Counted from the first letter of the stretch, positions 1 to 8,690 are shown. The stretch is DNA of 64,000 nt from Modestobacter muralis (GCF_010682105.1 NZ_JAAGWH010000033.1:1-64000), one strand, 5' to 3'. Notes: a model not told the origin generated them from the sequence alone. Made by a program: numbers and translations.

Positions 1-3
1 TGA

Positions 4-48
4 CCCTCGCCCCCCACCACTCGCTCTGCTCGCGGTGGGGGGCGAGGG
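4..48. terminator. 15-bp perfect inverted repeat, terminator-like
   Basis: Arms 4-18 and 34-48 are exactly complementary (CCCTCGCCCCCCACC and its reverse complement) around a 15-nt loop. No U-run follows, which is common for high-GC actinobacterial terminators. The gene it would terminate lies left of the window. The right arm shares the 12-mer GCGGTGGGGGGC with the element at 50886-50965. Confidence 0.5.
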
Positions 49-68
49 GGCCGGGCCCTCGCCCGGTC

Positions 69-90
69 CGTCCCGAGCTCGCGAGGGTCG
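69..90. repeat. Copy 1 of an intergenic palindromic repeat
   Basis: The core GTCCCGAGCWCGCGAGGGW recurs at 43203-43224; I count 20 of 22 identical bases between the two copies. Both are followed within about 20 nt by GGTCCGTC. The core is itself partly palindromic. Function unknown. Confidence 0.45.
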
Positions 91-151
91 GGGGTGGAGC
101 GGGTCCGTCAACTACGCTCGGCGGTGCACCGCCGGTCCACGCCGGCGGTGG

Positions 152-227
152 TGGGGGATGGGGTAATCGGCAGCCCGCCGGCCTTTGGAGCCGTGCAGTC
201 TCGGTTCGAGTCCGAGTCCCCCAGCCA
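152..227 (+). tRNA. tRNA-Gln (anticodon TTG)
   Basis: A full cloverleaf can be drawn. The acceptor is TGGGGGA (152-158) with TCCCCCA (217-223), and the D stem is GGGT with GCCC. The anticodon stem is 178-182 with 190-194, loop CTTTGGA, anticodon TTG at 185-187. The T arm is CTCGG, TTCGAGT, CCGAG, followed by discriminator G224 and an encoded CCA (225-227). The outermost anticodon-stem pair is a C-U mismatch. It lies about 80 nt upstream of glmU on the same strand. Confidence 0.93.
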
Positions 228-309
228 GTCCGCGGACGCGCGTGGACGGCGCCGGGTGCACCTGCCCGGCACCGCCGGACGCCGTCCCCCGCCCGTCCCG
301 AGGAGCCAG

Positions 310-1845
310 GTGAGCCAGCAGCAGCCGACCACGACAACAGGGCAGGTGGGCGCGGTCGTCGTGCTCGCCGCCGGCCAGGGCACCCGGATGCGCTCACGCA
401 CCCCCAAGGTGCTGCACCGGCTCGGTGGCCGGTCGATGCTCGGTCACGTGCTGGCCGCCGCCGCACCGCTGGGCGCCGCACAGACGGTGGTCGTGGTCGG
501 CTCGGGCCGGGAGGCGGTCGAGGCGCACCTGGCCGAGGTCGCGCCCGGCGCAGTCCCGGCGCTGCAGGAGCAGCAGCTGGGCTCCGGGCACGCCGCCGCG
601 GTCGCCCTGGACGCGCTGCCCGAGCTCGCCGGCGCCGTGCTCATCGTCAACGGCGACGCCCCGCTGCTGCGCGCCGCCACCCTCGCCGACCTCGTCCGGG
701 CCCACGCCGACGCGGGCAACCTGCTCACCGTGCTCACCGCCCGGGTCGCCGACCCCACGGGGCTCGGCCGGATCGTCCGGGACGACGCCGGCGGGGTCAC
801 CGCCATCGTCGAGGAGCGGGACGCCGACGCCGCCCAGCGCGCGATCACCGAGGTCAACGCCGGGGTCTACCTCGGCGACGCCCGCGCCGTCCGGGAGGCG
901 CTGCGCCGGGTCGGCGCCGCCAACGACCAGGGCGAGCAGTACCTCACCGACGTCCTCGGGCTGCTGGTCGCCGACGGCGAGCGCGTGGGCGGGCACACCG
1001 CCGCCGACGCCGCCGACACCCTGGGCTGCAACGACCAGCGCGAGCTCGCCGCGCGGCGCCGCACCCTCAACGACCGGGTCCTCGACGACCTGATGCGCGC
1101 CGGTGTCGTGGTGGTCGACCCGCAGACCACCTGGGTCGACGTCACCGTCGAGGTCGCCGCCGAGGCCGTGCTGCACCCCGGCACCCAGCTGCTGGGCACC
1201 ACCTCGGTCGGCACCGGTGCCGAGGTCGGCCCTGACACCACCCTCGTCGACACCCGGGTCGGAGAGGGCGCCACCGTGCTGCGGTCGCAGTGCCAGCAGG
1301 CCGACGTCGGCCCCTCGGCCACCATCGGCCCGTTCAGCTACCTGCGCGCGGGCACCCGGCTGGCCCGCGGTGCCAAGGTCGGCGCCTTCGTGGAGACCAA
1401 GAACGTCACCGTCGGCGAGGGCTCCAAGATCCCGCACCTGTCCTACGTCGGCGACGCCACCATCGGCGCGGGCAGCAACATCGGTGCCGCCACCGTGTTC
1501 GTCAACTACGACGGGGTGGCCAAGCACGCCACCACCGTCGGCGACCACGTCCGGATCGGCTCGGACACCATGCTCGTGGCCCCGCTGACCATCGGCGACG
1601 GCGCCTACACCGCCGCCGGGTCCGTCATCACCTCCGACGTCCCGCCGGGTGCCATGGCCGTCGCCCGGGGCAAGCAGCGCAATGTGGCAGGCTGGGTGGG
1701 ACGACGCCGTCCGGGGAGCCCCTCAGCGCAGGCCGCAGCAGCGGCCGCTGGTGCGGCATCCGCCCCCGCGACCGACACTCCACCAGAGCCCTCCGGCCCG
1801 CACCCGGCCCGGACCTCGGACGACGACCAGCAGGGGCAGCCATGA
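310..1845 (+). CDS. glmU: Bifunctional UDP-N-acetylglucosamine pyrophosphorylase / glucosamine-1-phosphate N-acetyltransferase
   Basis: Acetylates glucosamine-1-phosphate and couples the product to UTP, giving UDP-GlcNAc for peptidoglycan. The 511-residue product has the N-terminal nucleotidyltransferase signature LAAGQGTRM with PKVLH, and a C-terminal left-handed beta-helix of hexapeptide repeats containing the GAFVETKN and HLSYVGDA stretches. GTG 310 was chosen because AGGAG lies just upstream (301-305) and the protein then begins shortly before the uridylyltransferase motif. An open frame continues to 94 but crosses the tRNA. The C-terminus carries a low-complexity Ala/Pro tail of about 45 residues. 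The stop overlaps the prs start (ATGA), so the two genes are probably translationally coupled. Confidence 0.95.
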   Translation: MSQQQPTTTTGQVGAVVVLAAGQGTRMRSRTPKVLHRLGGRSMLGHVLAAAAPLGAAQTVVVVGSGREAVEAHLAEVAPGAVPALQEQQLGSGHAAAVALDALPELAGAVLIVNGDAPLLRAATLADLVRAHADAGNLLTVLTARVADPTGLGRIVRDDAGGVTAIVEERDADAAQRAITEVNAGVYLGDARAVREALRRVGAANDQGEQYLTDVLGLLVADGERVGGHTAADAADTLGCNDQRELAARRRTLNDRVLDDLMRAGVVVVDPQTTWVDVTVEVAAEAVLHPGTQLLGTTSVGTGAEVGPDTTLVDTRVGEGATVLRSQCQQADVGPSATIGPFSYLRAGTRLARGAKVGAFVETKNVTVGEGSKIPHLSYVGDATIGAGSNIGAATVFVNYDGVAKHATTVGDHVRIGSDTMLVAPLTIGDGAYTAAGSVITSDVPPGAMAVARGKQRNVAGWVGRRRPGSPSAQAAAAAAGAASAPATDTPPEPSGPHPARTSDDDQQGQP

Positions 1846-2822
1846 GCGTGATCCGGCAGACGACCAACAAGAGCCTGATGCTCTTCTCCGGACGGGCGTT
1901 CCCCGAGCTCACCACGGAGATCGCCGGCCACCTGGGGGTGACCCCCACCCCGACCGCCTCCTACGAGTTCGCCAACGGCGAGCTTTTCGTGCGGTTCGAG
2001 GAGTCGGTGCGCGGCTGTGACGCCTTCGTGGTGCAGAGCCACACCGCGCCGATCAACACCTGGCTCATGGAGCAGCTGATCATGGTCGACGCGCTCAAGC
2101 GCGCCTCGGCCAAGCGCATCACCGTCGTCGCGCCGTTCTTCCCCTACGCCCGGCAGGACAAGAAGCACCGCGGTCGCGAGCCCATCTCCGCCCGGCTCGT
2201 CGCCGACATGTTCAAGACCGCCGGCGCCGACCGGCTGATGGCCGTCGACCTGCACACCGCGCAGATCCAGGGCTTCTTCGACGGCCCCGTCGACCACCTC
2301 TTCGCCATGGACCTGCTCGTCGACGAGGTCAAGCGCCGGTGGGGCGACCGCGACCTGACCGTCGTCTCGCCCGACTCCGGCCGGGTGCGCGTGTCCGAGC
2401 GGTGGAGCGACAAGCTCGGCGGCACCCCGCTGGCCTTCATCCACAAGACCCGCGACATGACCCGGCCCAACGAGGTCGTCGCCAACCGCGTCGTCGGTGA
2501 GGTCGAGGGCCGGGTCTGCATCCTGGTCGACGACATGATCGACACCGGCGGCACCATCTCCAAGGCCGCCGAGACCCTCTTCGCCGCCGGCGCCGCCGAC
2601 GTGATCATCGCCGCCACCCACGGCGTGCTCTCCGGGCCGGCGGTCGACCGGCTCAAGAACAGCCAGGTCAGCGCCGTCATCGTCACCAACACGCTGCCCA
2701 TCGAGCCCGAGCGCCGGTTCGACAAGCTCACCGTGCTCTCGATTGCGCCCCTGCTCGCCAGCGCCATCACGCAGGTCTTCGAGGACGGCTCGGTCACCAG
2801 CCTCTTTGATGGGGCCAGCTGA
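1842..2822 (+). CDS. prs: Ribose-phosphate pyrophosphokinase
   Basis: Makes PRPP from ribose-5-phosphate and ATP for nucleotide, histidine and tryptophan synthesis. The 326-residue product shows the class I signatures: FFPYARQDKKHRGREPISA near residue 103, the catalytic-loop region around HKTRDMTRPNEV, and the PRPP-binding loop VDDMIDTGGT near residue 228. The ATG overlaps the glmU stop by four bases; a glmU-prs pair is a common actinobacterial arrangement. Length and motif order are normal for the family. Confidence 0.96.
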   Translation: MSVIRQTTNKSLMLFSGRAFPELTTEIAGHLGVTPTPTASYEFANGELFVRFEESVRGCDAFVVQSHTAPINTWLMEQLIMVDALKRASAKRITVVAPFFPYARQDKKHRGREPISARLVADMFKTAGADRLMAVDLHTAQIQGFFDGPVDHLFAMDLLVDEVKRRWGDRDLTVVSPDSGRVRVSERWSDKLGGTPLAFIHKTRDMTRPNEVVANRVVGEVEGRVCILVDDMIDTGGTISKAAETLFAAGAADVIIAATHGVLSGPAVDRLKNSQVSAVIVTNTLPIEPERRFDKLTVLSIAPLLASAITQVFEDGSVTSLFDGAS

Positions 2823-2833
2823 GCTGTGCTCAT

Positions 2834-2852
2834 TGCGATCCTCCGGATCGCA
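2834..2852 (+). terminator. Short hairpin just after prs
   Basis: TGCGATCC (2834-2841) pairs perfectly with GGATCGCA (2845-2852) around a 3-nt loop, 11 nt after the prs stop. It may be part of the prs 3' end together with the larger hairpin at 2895-2936. Confidence 0.4.
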
Positions 2853-2894
2853 CCGCGGCCAGGAGCCGTTCCCGGCGGGCGCTGAGCCGTTAGT

Positions 2895-2936
2895 GCTGCA
2901 CCGGCAGGGACCCTCCGGGCCCCGTGCCGGTGCAGC
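2895..2936 (+). terminator. 12-bp hairpin in the prs-rplY spacer
   Basis: GCTGCACCGGCA (2895-2906) pairs perfectly with TGCCGGTGCAGC (2925-2936); the 18-nt loop can pair further (GGG with CCC). The 418-bp spacer 2823-3240 holds this hairpin, the one at 2834-2852 and a possible promoter at 3108-3113; I see no gene in it. Confidence 0.45.
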
Positions 2937-3107
2937 CGGACCGGCTGCGGTCCCGAGCGGGAGCCTCCGGCCCCGCGCTCGGTCCCGCAGGCGTCCCTCC
3001 GGGACGACGGTCCGAACCCCTCCGCCGGCGGCGCTCGCCCGTCCCCGGCCCGACTCCAGCCGGTCCGGTCGCCACCGTGGGCTCGGTGGCCGGTGATCCC
3101 GCTCGTG

Positions 3108-3113
3108 TACCGT
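3108..3113 (+). promoter_or_regulatory. Possible -10 element for rplY
   Basis: TACCGT fits the actinobacterial TAnnnT consensus and lies about 130 nt before rplY. No good -35 hexamer is visible, so this is tentative. Confidence 0.3.
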
Positions 3114-3240
3114 TCTTCCCGTTGCCCGGCGAGGGAGTGGCTCCGGCCTGCTCCGTGATCGACGTGCGTGTGGCCTCCAGGGGTCGTCGCGGTCGTGCGC
3201 TGGGTGCGCAGACCCGATCCACTGTTGAGGAGCACACCCC

Positions 3241-3936
3241 GTGGCTGACTTCCGCCTCGCCGCCCTGTCCCGCACCGAGTTCGGCAAGGGCAGCGCCCGT
3301 CGCGACCGCCGTGCCGGCCGCGTCCCCGCCGTCCTGTACGGGCACGGCCAGGACGTCGTCCACCTGACCCTGCCCGCCCGCGAGTTCGCCGCGGCGCTGC
3401 GCAACGGTGGCACCAACGTGCTGCTGACCGTCACCCTCGACGGCACCGAGCACCTGGCGCTGACCAAGGCCGTGCAGCGCGACCCGATCAGCCGCGAGCA
3501 CAAGCACGTCGACCTGCTGCTGGTCCGTCGCGGCGAGAAGACGATCGTCGACGTCCCGGTCGTCATCGTCGGCGAGGCCGCCCCGGACACGATCAGCAAC
3601 CACCAGCTGAACACCGTCTCCCTCGAGGCCGACGCGACCCAGCTGCCCGGCCCGATCGAGGTCGACATCACCGGCCGCACCGCCGGCAACGGCATCACCG
3701 CCGGCGACCTGGTGCTGCCCGCCGGCGTCACCCTGGTCACCGACCCCGAGGCCCTGGTCATCGGGTTCCTCGGTGCGCCCACCGCCGCCCAGCTGGAGGA
3801 GGAGCTCGCCGAGGCCGAGGCCGAGGCCGGCATCGAGCGCGACGAGTCCGACGCCGACGGCGACGTCGTGCCGGAGCCGTCCGACCAGGGCAGTGGCGAG
3901 TCGATGGACGCCGCCTCGAACTCCGCCGACAGCTGA
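3241..3936 (+). CDS. rplY: 50S ribosomal protein L25 / general stress protein Ctc
   Basis: Binds 5S rRNA in the large subunit. The 231-residue product has the L25 N-terminal domain ([22 protein letters not shown]) followed by the TL5/CTC C-terminal beta domain and an acidic tail. GTG 3241 is preceded by GAGGAG about 10 nt upstream, a clear ribosome binding site. pth follows on the same strand, an arrangement widespread in bacteria. Length fits the long two-domain Ctc form rather than the short L25. Confidence 0.94.
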   Translation: MADFRLAALSRTEFGKGSARRDRRAGRVPAVLYGHGQDVVHLTLPAREFAAALRNGGTNVLLTVTLDGTEHLALTKAVQRDPISREHKHVDLLLVRRGEKTIVDVPVVIVGEAAPDTISNHQLNTVSLEADATQLPGPIEVDITGRTAGNGITAGDLVLPAGVTLVTDPEALVIGFLGAPTAAQLEEELAEAEAEAGIERDESDADGDVVPEPSDQGSGESMDAASNSADS

Positions 3937-3944
3937 GTCCTGCA

Positions 3945-4607
3945 CTGAGCGAGAGCACGACCCGCGGGGGCGCCGGCACTGCCGGCGCCCCCGCGGCGTC
4001 ACCCGCCCCGGCCCCGGCACCCTCCGAGGGCCCGTTCCTCGTCGTCGGGCTGGGCAACCCCGGTCCCGAGTACGCCGGCAACCGGCACAACGTCGGCGCC
4101 ATGGTGGTCACCGAGCTCGCCCGGCGGGCCGGGGTCAAGCTGTCCGCGGGCAAGGGGCCGCGCTCCCGGGCGCTGTCCGGTGAGGGGCGGCTGGCCGGCC
4201 GCCGCGTCGTGCTGGCCGTGCCGCTGACCTACATGAACGAGTCCGGCGGGCCGGTGCGCGGGCTGCTGGACTACCACCACCTGCCGCCCACCGACCTCGT
4301 CGTCGTCCACGACGAGCTCGACATCGCCTTCGAGGCCGTGCGGCTCAAGCGCGGCGGGGGGGAGGGCGGGCACAACGGCCTGCGCTCGATCACCCGCTCC
4401 ACCGGCACCAAGGACTACCTGCGCGTGCGGGTCGGCATCGGCCGGCCGCCCGGCCGGCAGGACGCCGCCGACTTCGTGCTCCGGGACTTCTCCGCCACCG
4501 AGCGCAAGACCCTCGACCTGTTCATCAGCGAGGCGGCCGACGCCACCGAGCTGCTGCTCGAGCGCGGGCTCGAGACCGCGCAGAACAGCGTGCACCCCCG
4601 CAGCTGA
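3945..4607 (+). CDS. pth: Peptidyl-tRNA hydrolase
   Basis: Releases peptides from drop-off peptidyl-tRNA. The conserved motifs [15 protein letters not shown], the YMNESG loop and HDELD are all present, and the length (220 residues with this start) is slightly above the usual 190-200. There is no in-frame ATG, GTG or TTG between the rplY stop and the GLGNPG motif. ATG 4101 would delete the active-site Asn and His. The only sensible start is CTG 3945 (MSESTT...), 8 nt after rplY, or CTG 3933, which overlaps the rplY stop as CTGA. The first codons encode an Ala/Pro-rich extension that contains a 16-bp hairpin (3962-3996). Function is sure; the start is uncertain. Confidence 0.9.
   Translation: MSESTTRGGAGTAGAPAASPAPAPAPSEGPFLVVGLGNPGPEYAGNRHNVGAMVVTELARRAGVKLSAGKGPRSRALSGEGRLAGRRVVLAVPLTYMNESGGPVRGLLDYHHLPPTDLVVVHDELDIAFEAVRLKRGGGEGGHNGLRSITRSTGTKDYLRVRVGIGRPPGRQDAADFVLRDFSATERKTLDLFISEAADATELLLERGLETAQNSVHPRS
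3962..3996 (+). terminator. 16-bp perfect hairpin at the rplY/pth junction
   Basis: Bases 3962-3977 pair without a mismatch to 3981-3996 around the triloop ACT. It looks like a rho-independent terminator or attenuator for rplY, yet it lies inside the only reading frame available for the pth N-terminus. Confidence 0.6.
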
Positions 4608-4697
4608 GCACGCACGGTCGCCGTCCTCGCCCGGACGGGTGGACGGCCGGCCCCAGCGGGTGAACCACCGCGGGGCTGGTTGCCCGGGTTCGTCACC

Positions 4698-4714
4698 CCC
4701 TGTGATCGTCACTC
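4698..4714 (+). promoter_or_regulatory. Motif shared with 9698-9714, upstream of the polysaccharide locus
   Basis: CCCTGTGATCGTCACTC lies 100 nt before the glycosylphosphotransferase start. The same 17-mer with one change (CCCTGCGATCGTCACTC) lies 61 nt before the large secreted protein at 9776. A common operator or promoter element is likely; no other copy was noticed in the window. Confidence 0.5.
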
Positions 4715-4730
4715 GGTGTCGCCAGCGTGA

Positions 4731-4760
4731 CCGGCGGATGGCCATACGGCCGTCCGCCGG
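4731..4760 (+). promoter_or_regulatory. Hairpin in the leader of the glycosylphosphotransferase gene
   Basis: CCGGCGGA (4731-4738) pairs with TCCGCCGG (4753-4760), and inner GGCC pairs with GGCC. It sits 55 nt before the start codon, downstream of the shared 17-mer, and may be a leader structure or an operator. Confidence 0.35.
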
Positions 4761-4814
4761 GGAACTCCTGGCCACGTCGATGACAACGCGTGACGAGATC
4801 CCCCGGGGGGAACC

Positions 4815-6323
4815 GTGCTGCTGGAACGTGCAGAGCCGACGAGTGCACTCGTGCGACCGGTCTCCGGCCTGCTGGGTGCCGCCGTCCGGACCCCGCTGCC
4901 GGCCCTGGCCGGCGCCCGGACCGACAGCCCGCGGCGCTGGGCCGCCCGGCACCGCCGCCGGCTGATCGCCGTCGAGGCCACGCTCGCCGCCGCCGTCGCC
5001 GCGGTCGTGCTGTCCGTCCGGGCCGACGACGTCGCCTCCACCGACGGCCTGCTCTGGGCCAGTCTCTCCCTCGTGGTCGCCTGGCCGGCCCTGCTCGCGG
5101 TCACCGGTGCCTACGAGGGGCGGTCCTTCGGCGTCGGCTCCGACGAGTTCCACCGGATCGCCCGCGCCGGGCTGCTGCTGCTGGCCGGCCTCGGCTTCCT
5201 CAGCTACGCCGCCGAGCTCTACCTCAGCCGGGCTCTCGTGGTCGTCGCCGTCCCCGCGCTGGCCCTGGTCACCCTGGTCGAGCGGTACGCCGCCCGCCGG
5301 GTGCTCCACCACCAGCGCGCCCAGGGCCGGGGCGTCAAGCGCGTCGTGGTCGTCGGGCGCGGGGGCGCCGTGCTCGAGCTGGTCGGGCGGCTGCAGCGGA
5401 CCCAGCACGCCGGGCTGCAGGTGGTCGCCGCCTGCGTCACCCCCGACGACCGTTCCCGCGTGGCCCGGGCCGCCGGGCTGCCCGTCGCCGGCCTGGACGA
5501 CGTGCTCGACCTGGCCCGCCGCGTGCAGGCCGACACCATCGCGGTGACCTCGGCCAGCGAGACCGCCGCCCAGTACCTGCGCACCCTGTCCTGGCAGCTG
5601 GAGGGCACCGGCCTGGAGCTGCTGGTCGCCCCGGGCCTGGTGGAGGTGGCCGGTCCGCGGCTGCACATCCGGCCCTTCGACGGGCTGCCGCTGCTCTCGG
5701 TCGAGCAGCCCCGGTTCACCGGCTGGCGCCGGGTGGTCAAGGGCGTGCTGGACCGCTCGGTGGCGCTGGCCGCGCTGCTGGCCCTCGCCCCCGTGTTCGC
5801 CGGACTCGCGCTGGCCGTGCGCCTCACCAGTCCCGGCCCGGCCTTCTACCGCCAGGAGCGGGTCGGCCTGGGTGGCCGGCGCTTCACGATGCTGAAGTTC
5901 CGCAGCATGGTGGACGGTGCCCACTCCCAGGTCGCCGGCCTGTCCGACGGCAACGACGCCGACGGACTGCTGTTCAAGATCAGGCACGACCCGCGGGTCA
6001 CCCCGCTGGGCCGGCACATGCGTCGCTTCTCCCTCGACGAGCTGCCCCAGCTGGTCAACGTCCTGCGCGGCAGCATGTCGCTGGTCGGACCCCGGCCGCC
6101 GCTGCCCGCGGAGGTCGCCCGCTACGACAGCGAGGTGAGCCGCCGGCTGCTGGTCACCCCGGGGCTGACCGGGCTCTGGCAGATCTCCGGTCGCAGCGAC
6201 CTGCCGTGGGAGGAGGCCGTGCGGCTGGACCTGCGCTACGTCGAGAACTGGTCGCTGGCCCTGGACCTGCAGATCCTGTGGAAGACCGCGCGCGCCGTGG
6301 TCCGCGCCTCCGGCGCCTACTGA
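4815..6323 (+). CDS. Exopolysaccharide polyprenyl glycosylphosphotransferase (WbaP/CpsE type)
   Basis: Would start polymer synthesis by placing a sugar-1-phosphate on undecaprenyl phosphate at the membrane. The 502-residue product has several N-terminal membrane segments and a central nucleotide-binding-like region (RVVVVGRGGAVLELVGRLQ). The C-terminal bacterial sugar transferase domain shows the family motifs: KGVLDRSVALAALL membrane hairpin, SPGPAFYRQERVG, KFRSM, RRFSLDELPQLVNVL, GPRPPLP, and GLTGLWQISGRS. GTG 4815 follows a purine-rich GGGGGGAA. It opens the polysaccharide locus. The sugar cannot be told from sequence. Confidence 0.9.
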   Translation: MLLERAEPTSALVRPVSGLLGAAVRTPLPALAGARTDSPRRWAARHRRRLIAVEATLAAAVAAVVLSVRADDVASTDGLLWASLSLVVAWPALLAVTGAYEGRSFGVGSDEFHRIARAGLLLLAGLGFLSYAAELYLSRALVVVAVPALALVTLVERYAARRVLHHQRAQGRGVKRVVVVGRGGAVLELVGRLQRTQHAGLQVVAACVTPDDRSRVARAAGLPVAGLDDVLDLARRVQADTIAVTSASETAAQYLRTLSWQLEGTGLELLVAPGLVEVAGPRLHIRPFDGLPLLSVEQPRFTGWRRVVKGVLDRSVALAALLALAPVFAGLALAVRLTSPGPAFYRQERVGLGGRRFTMLKFRSMVDGAHSQVAGLSDGNDADGLLFKIRHDPRVTPLGRHMRRFSLDELPQLVNVLRGSMSLVGPRPPLPAEVARYDSEVSRRLLVTPGLTGLWQISGRSDLPWEEAVRLDLRYVENWSLALDLQILWKTARAVVRASGAY

Positions 6324-6358
6324 GCGACCGGGCGCGCGAGCGTCCTGCCCCGAGCGGA

Positions 6359-6383
6359 GCCACCCGGTCCACGACCGGGTGGC
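6359..6383 (+). terminator. Rho-independent terminator
   Basis: GCCACCCGGT (6359-6368) pairs perfectly with ACCGGGTGGC (6374-6383) around CCACG and is followed by a pyrimidine-rich tract (TTCCTCCCTC). It lies 36 nt after the glycosylphosphotransferase stop. Confidence 0.7.
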
Positions 6384-6500
6384 TTCCTCCCTCTGGGTGA
6401 CCGCACGAGTGCGAACGGCGATGACCTCGCGTGTGCGAGGGATGGTTCTCCCGGGCCGGCCGACGCGGCTGGGCCCACCACCGCGCCGTCGGCCGGTGAC

Positions 6501-6526
6501 CGGGTGCCTCGAGGACGAGGCACCCG
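6501..6526 (+). promoter_or_regulatory. 11-bp hairpin in the glycosyltransferase leader
   Basis: CGGGTGCCTCG (6501-6511) pairs perfectly with CGAGGCACCCG (6516-6526) around AGGA, 29 nt before the ATG of the next gene. Its position suggests a leader structure rather than a second terminator. Confidence 0.35.
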
Positions 6527-6555
6527 TCGGACCGCAGGGAACGGAGCCAGGGGCC

Positions 6556-7902
6556 ATGCCACGCAGGAGGTCGGGAGCGCTTCGCATCGCACTGGTCGGG
6601 ACGCGCGGCGTCCCGGCCCGCTACGGCGGGTTCGAGACCGCCGTCGAGGAGGTCGGCCGCCGGCTGGCCGAGGACGGGCACGACGTCGTCGTCTACTGCC
6701 GCACCACCGCGGACGCCCCGCGGCCGGCCGAGCACCTGGGCATGCGCCTGGTGCACCTGCCGGCCCTGCGCCGCCGGTCGCTGGAGACGCTGAGCCACAC
6801 CGGGCTGTCGGTCCTGCACCTGCTGACCCACCGGGTCGATGCCGCGATCGTCTTCAACGCCGCCAACGCACCCTGGCTGCCGCTGGTGCGTGCCGCCGGC
6901 ATCCCGGTCGCGACGCACGTCGACGGCCTGGAGTGGAAGCGCGCCAAGTGGGGCGGCATCGGCAAGCGCTACTACCGCGTGGTCGAGGCGCTGTCGGTCC
7001 GCTGGTCCGACGCGCTCATCGCCGACGCCCGCGGGATCGCCGACTACTACCGCGACGAGTTCGCCGCACCCACCGAGCTGATCGCCTACGGCGCGCCCAA
7101 GATCGACGCTGCCGGCAGCGACAAGCTCGCCGGGGCCGGTCTCACCGAGCGCGGCTACCACCTGGTGGTCGCCCGGTTCGAGCCGGAGAACCACGTCGAC
7201 GTGATCGTCGACGGCTACCGGCGCAGTGGTGCCGAGCTGCCGCTCGTGGTCGTCGGGTCGGCCCCCTACGCCGACGACTACACCCGCCGGGTGCACTCCC
7301 TGGCCGACGAGCGGGTCCGGTTCCTCGGCGGCGTCTGGGACCAGGAGCTGCTCGACCAGCTCTACGCGAACTGCGCCACCTACCTGCACGGGCACTCGGT
7401 GGGCGGGACCAACCCCTCGCTGCTTCGGGCCATCGGCGCCGGCGCGGCCACCATCGCCTACGACGTCTCCTTCAACCGCGAGGTGCTGGAGACCAGCGGC
7501 CGCTACTTCTCCACCGCCGAGGACGTCGCCACCGCCCTCACCGCCGCCGAGGCCGACCCGGCCCGCACCCGCAAGGACGGCAAGCGCGCCCGGCTGCTGT
7601 CGGCCCGGTACGACTGGGACCACGTGGCCCAGGGCTACGCCCAGCTGTGCCGCCGGCTGGCCGCACGCGACGTCCCGCGCTCGCGCCCCAGCGGCGTCCG
7701 GCTGCGCCTCGGCCCGGCGGCCCAGCCCGAGCCGGCCACCCGGCCCGAGCAGGCGGCCGACGTCGCCGCCCTCGTGCCCGCGGCCCGCCCGGCCGGTGCG
7801 GTCGACGCCCGCTCGCGCCGCCACCGCGCCGTCTCCGCCGAGACCACGCCGCCGCCGGCCGCAGCAGCCGACGCCGACGCTCCGCGGGCGGCCCGGTCGT
7901 GA
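6556..7902 (+). CDS. Glycosyltransferase with DUF1972 domain (rhamnosyltransferase-like)
   Basis: A cytoplasmic glycosyltransferase expected to extend the lipid-linked repeat unit. The 448-residue product opens with IALVGTRGVPARYGGFETAVEE, the hallmark of the DUF1972 family (Cps2T-type rhamnosyltransferases). It continues into a GT4-like second domain with HGHSVGGTNPSLLRAIGAG, the nucleotide-sugar site. The last 80 residues are low-complexity (Ala/Pro/Arg). ATG 6556 was chosen because upstream in-frame starts fall in the hairpin leader. The stop overlaps the GTG of the CDP-alcohol transferase by four bases. The acceptor and donor sugar are not deducible. Confidence 0.88.
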   Translation: MPRRRSGALRIALVGTRGVPARYGGFETAVEEVGRRLAEDGHDVVVYCRTTADAPRPAEHLGMRLVHLPALRRRSLETLSHTGLSVLHLLTHRVDAAIVFNAANAPWLPLVRAAGIPVATHVDGLEWKRAKWGGIGKRYYRVVEALSVRWSDALIADARGIADYYRDEFAAPTELIAYGAPKIDAAGSDKLAGAGLTERGYHLVVARFEPENHVDVIVDGYRRSGAELPLVVVGSAPYADDYTRRVHSLADERVRFLGGVWDQELLDQLYANCATYLHGHSVGGTNPSLLRAIGAGAATIAYDVSFNREVLETSGRYFSTAEDVATALTAAEADPARTRKDGKRARLLSARYDWDHVAQGYAQLCRRLAARDVPRSRPSGVRLRLGPAAQPEPATRPEQAADVAALVPAARPAGAVDARSRRHRAVSAETTPPPAAAADADAPRAARS

Positions 7903-8690
7903 GCGGGACGCTGCTGAGCCCACCGGCACCCGCGGTGCGGCCGGCACCGCGCCGGGTGGCAGCGGGGGAGACGCTCCGGGACACCCTCGGCCGGCTGTCC
8001 ACCGCGCAGAAGGGCGCGGCCGGTGCGCCGGCGTACAGCCGGTTCCTCAACCGTCGCGCCGGCCGGTTGCTGGCCGCGCTGGCGTTCCACGCGGGCCTGA
8101 CCCCCAACGCCGTCACCGGCATCAGCGCGCTGTGCACGTTCACCGGCATCGCGCTGCTCGCCCTGGTCGCGCCGTCCTGGGGGCTGGGCGTGGCCGTGGC
8201 CGGCTGCCTCGCGGTGGGCTACGCGCTGGACTCCGCCGACGGCCAGCTGGCCCGGCTGCGCGGTGGCGGCTCGCCCGCCGGTGAGTGGCTGGACCACATG
8301 GTCGACGCGCTCAAGACCTCCAGCCTGCACCTGGCACTGCTGGTCGGGCTCTACCGCTTCCAGCCGGTGGAGCGCGGGCCGGTGTTGCTCGTGCCGCTGG
8401 CCTTCTGCGTCGTGGCCGCGGTGCTGTTCTTCGGCACCATGCTCAACGAGGCGCTCCGGGCCCAGCACGGCGCCACGACCCGCGCCCAGCGGACCGCCGG
8501 CCGGCCCAGCGTGGTCCGCTCCCTCGTCGTCCTGCCCACCGACTACGGACTGCTGTGCTGGGTGTTCGTGCTCCTGGGCGCGCCGGTGGTCTTCCTGTGG
8601 GTCTACGCCGGGCTGGCCGTCCTGACGGCCGGTTACCTGGCGCTGGCCGCCCTCAGCTGGTTCCGAGAGATGGGCAGGTTGCCCCGATGA
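7899..8690 (+). CDS. CDP-alcohol phosphatidyltransferase family protein
   Basis: An integral membrane enzyme that transfers a phospho-alcohol head group from a CDP-activated donor. The complete signature DGx2ARx8Gx3Dx3D is present from about residue 114 to 136 (DGQLAR ... GEWLD ... D), with about six membrane segments around it and 263 residues in all. GTG 7899 overlaps the previous stop (GTGA), and its own stop overlaps the next ATG, so it is firmly within the polysaccharide operon. That context, plus a TagD-like cytidylyltransferase at 19851, suggests polymer decoration with a phospho-alcohol rather than phospholipid synthesis; this is inference. Confidence 0.9.
   Translation: MSGTLLSPPAPAVRPAPRRVAAGETLRDTLGRLSTAQKGAAGAPAYSRFLNRRAGRLLAALAFHAGLTPNAVTGISALCTFTGIALLALVAPSWGLGVAVAGCLAVGYALDSADGQLARLRGGGSPAGEWLDHMVDALKTSSLHLALLVGLYRFQPVERGPVLLVPLAFCVVAAVLFFGTMLNEALRAQHGATTRAQRTAGRPSVVRSLVVLPTDYGLLCWVFVLLGAPVVFLWVYAGLAVLTAGYLALAALSWFREMGRLPR

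Noticed and set aside
94-309. N-terminal extension of glmU
   Set aside because: It would translate through the tRNA-Gln gene; GTG 310 has a ribosome binding site.
2823-3096. Small ORFs in the prs-rplY spacer
   Set aside because: Arg/Pro-rich products, no ribosome binding sites, and they run through the hairpins.
4690-4725. BldD-type operator near the polysaccharide promoter
   Set aside because: TCACTCGGTGTC only partly fits the remembered BldD consensus and the second copy of the 17-mer does not keep it.
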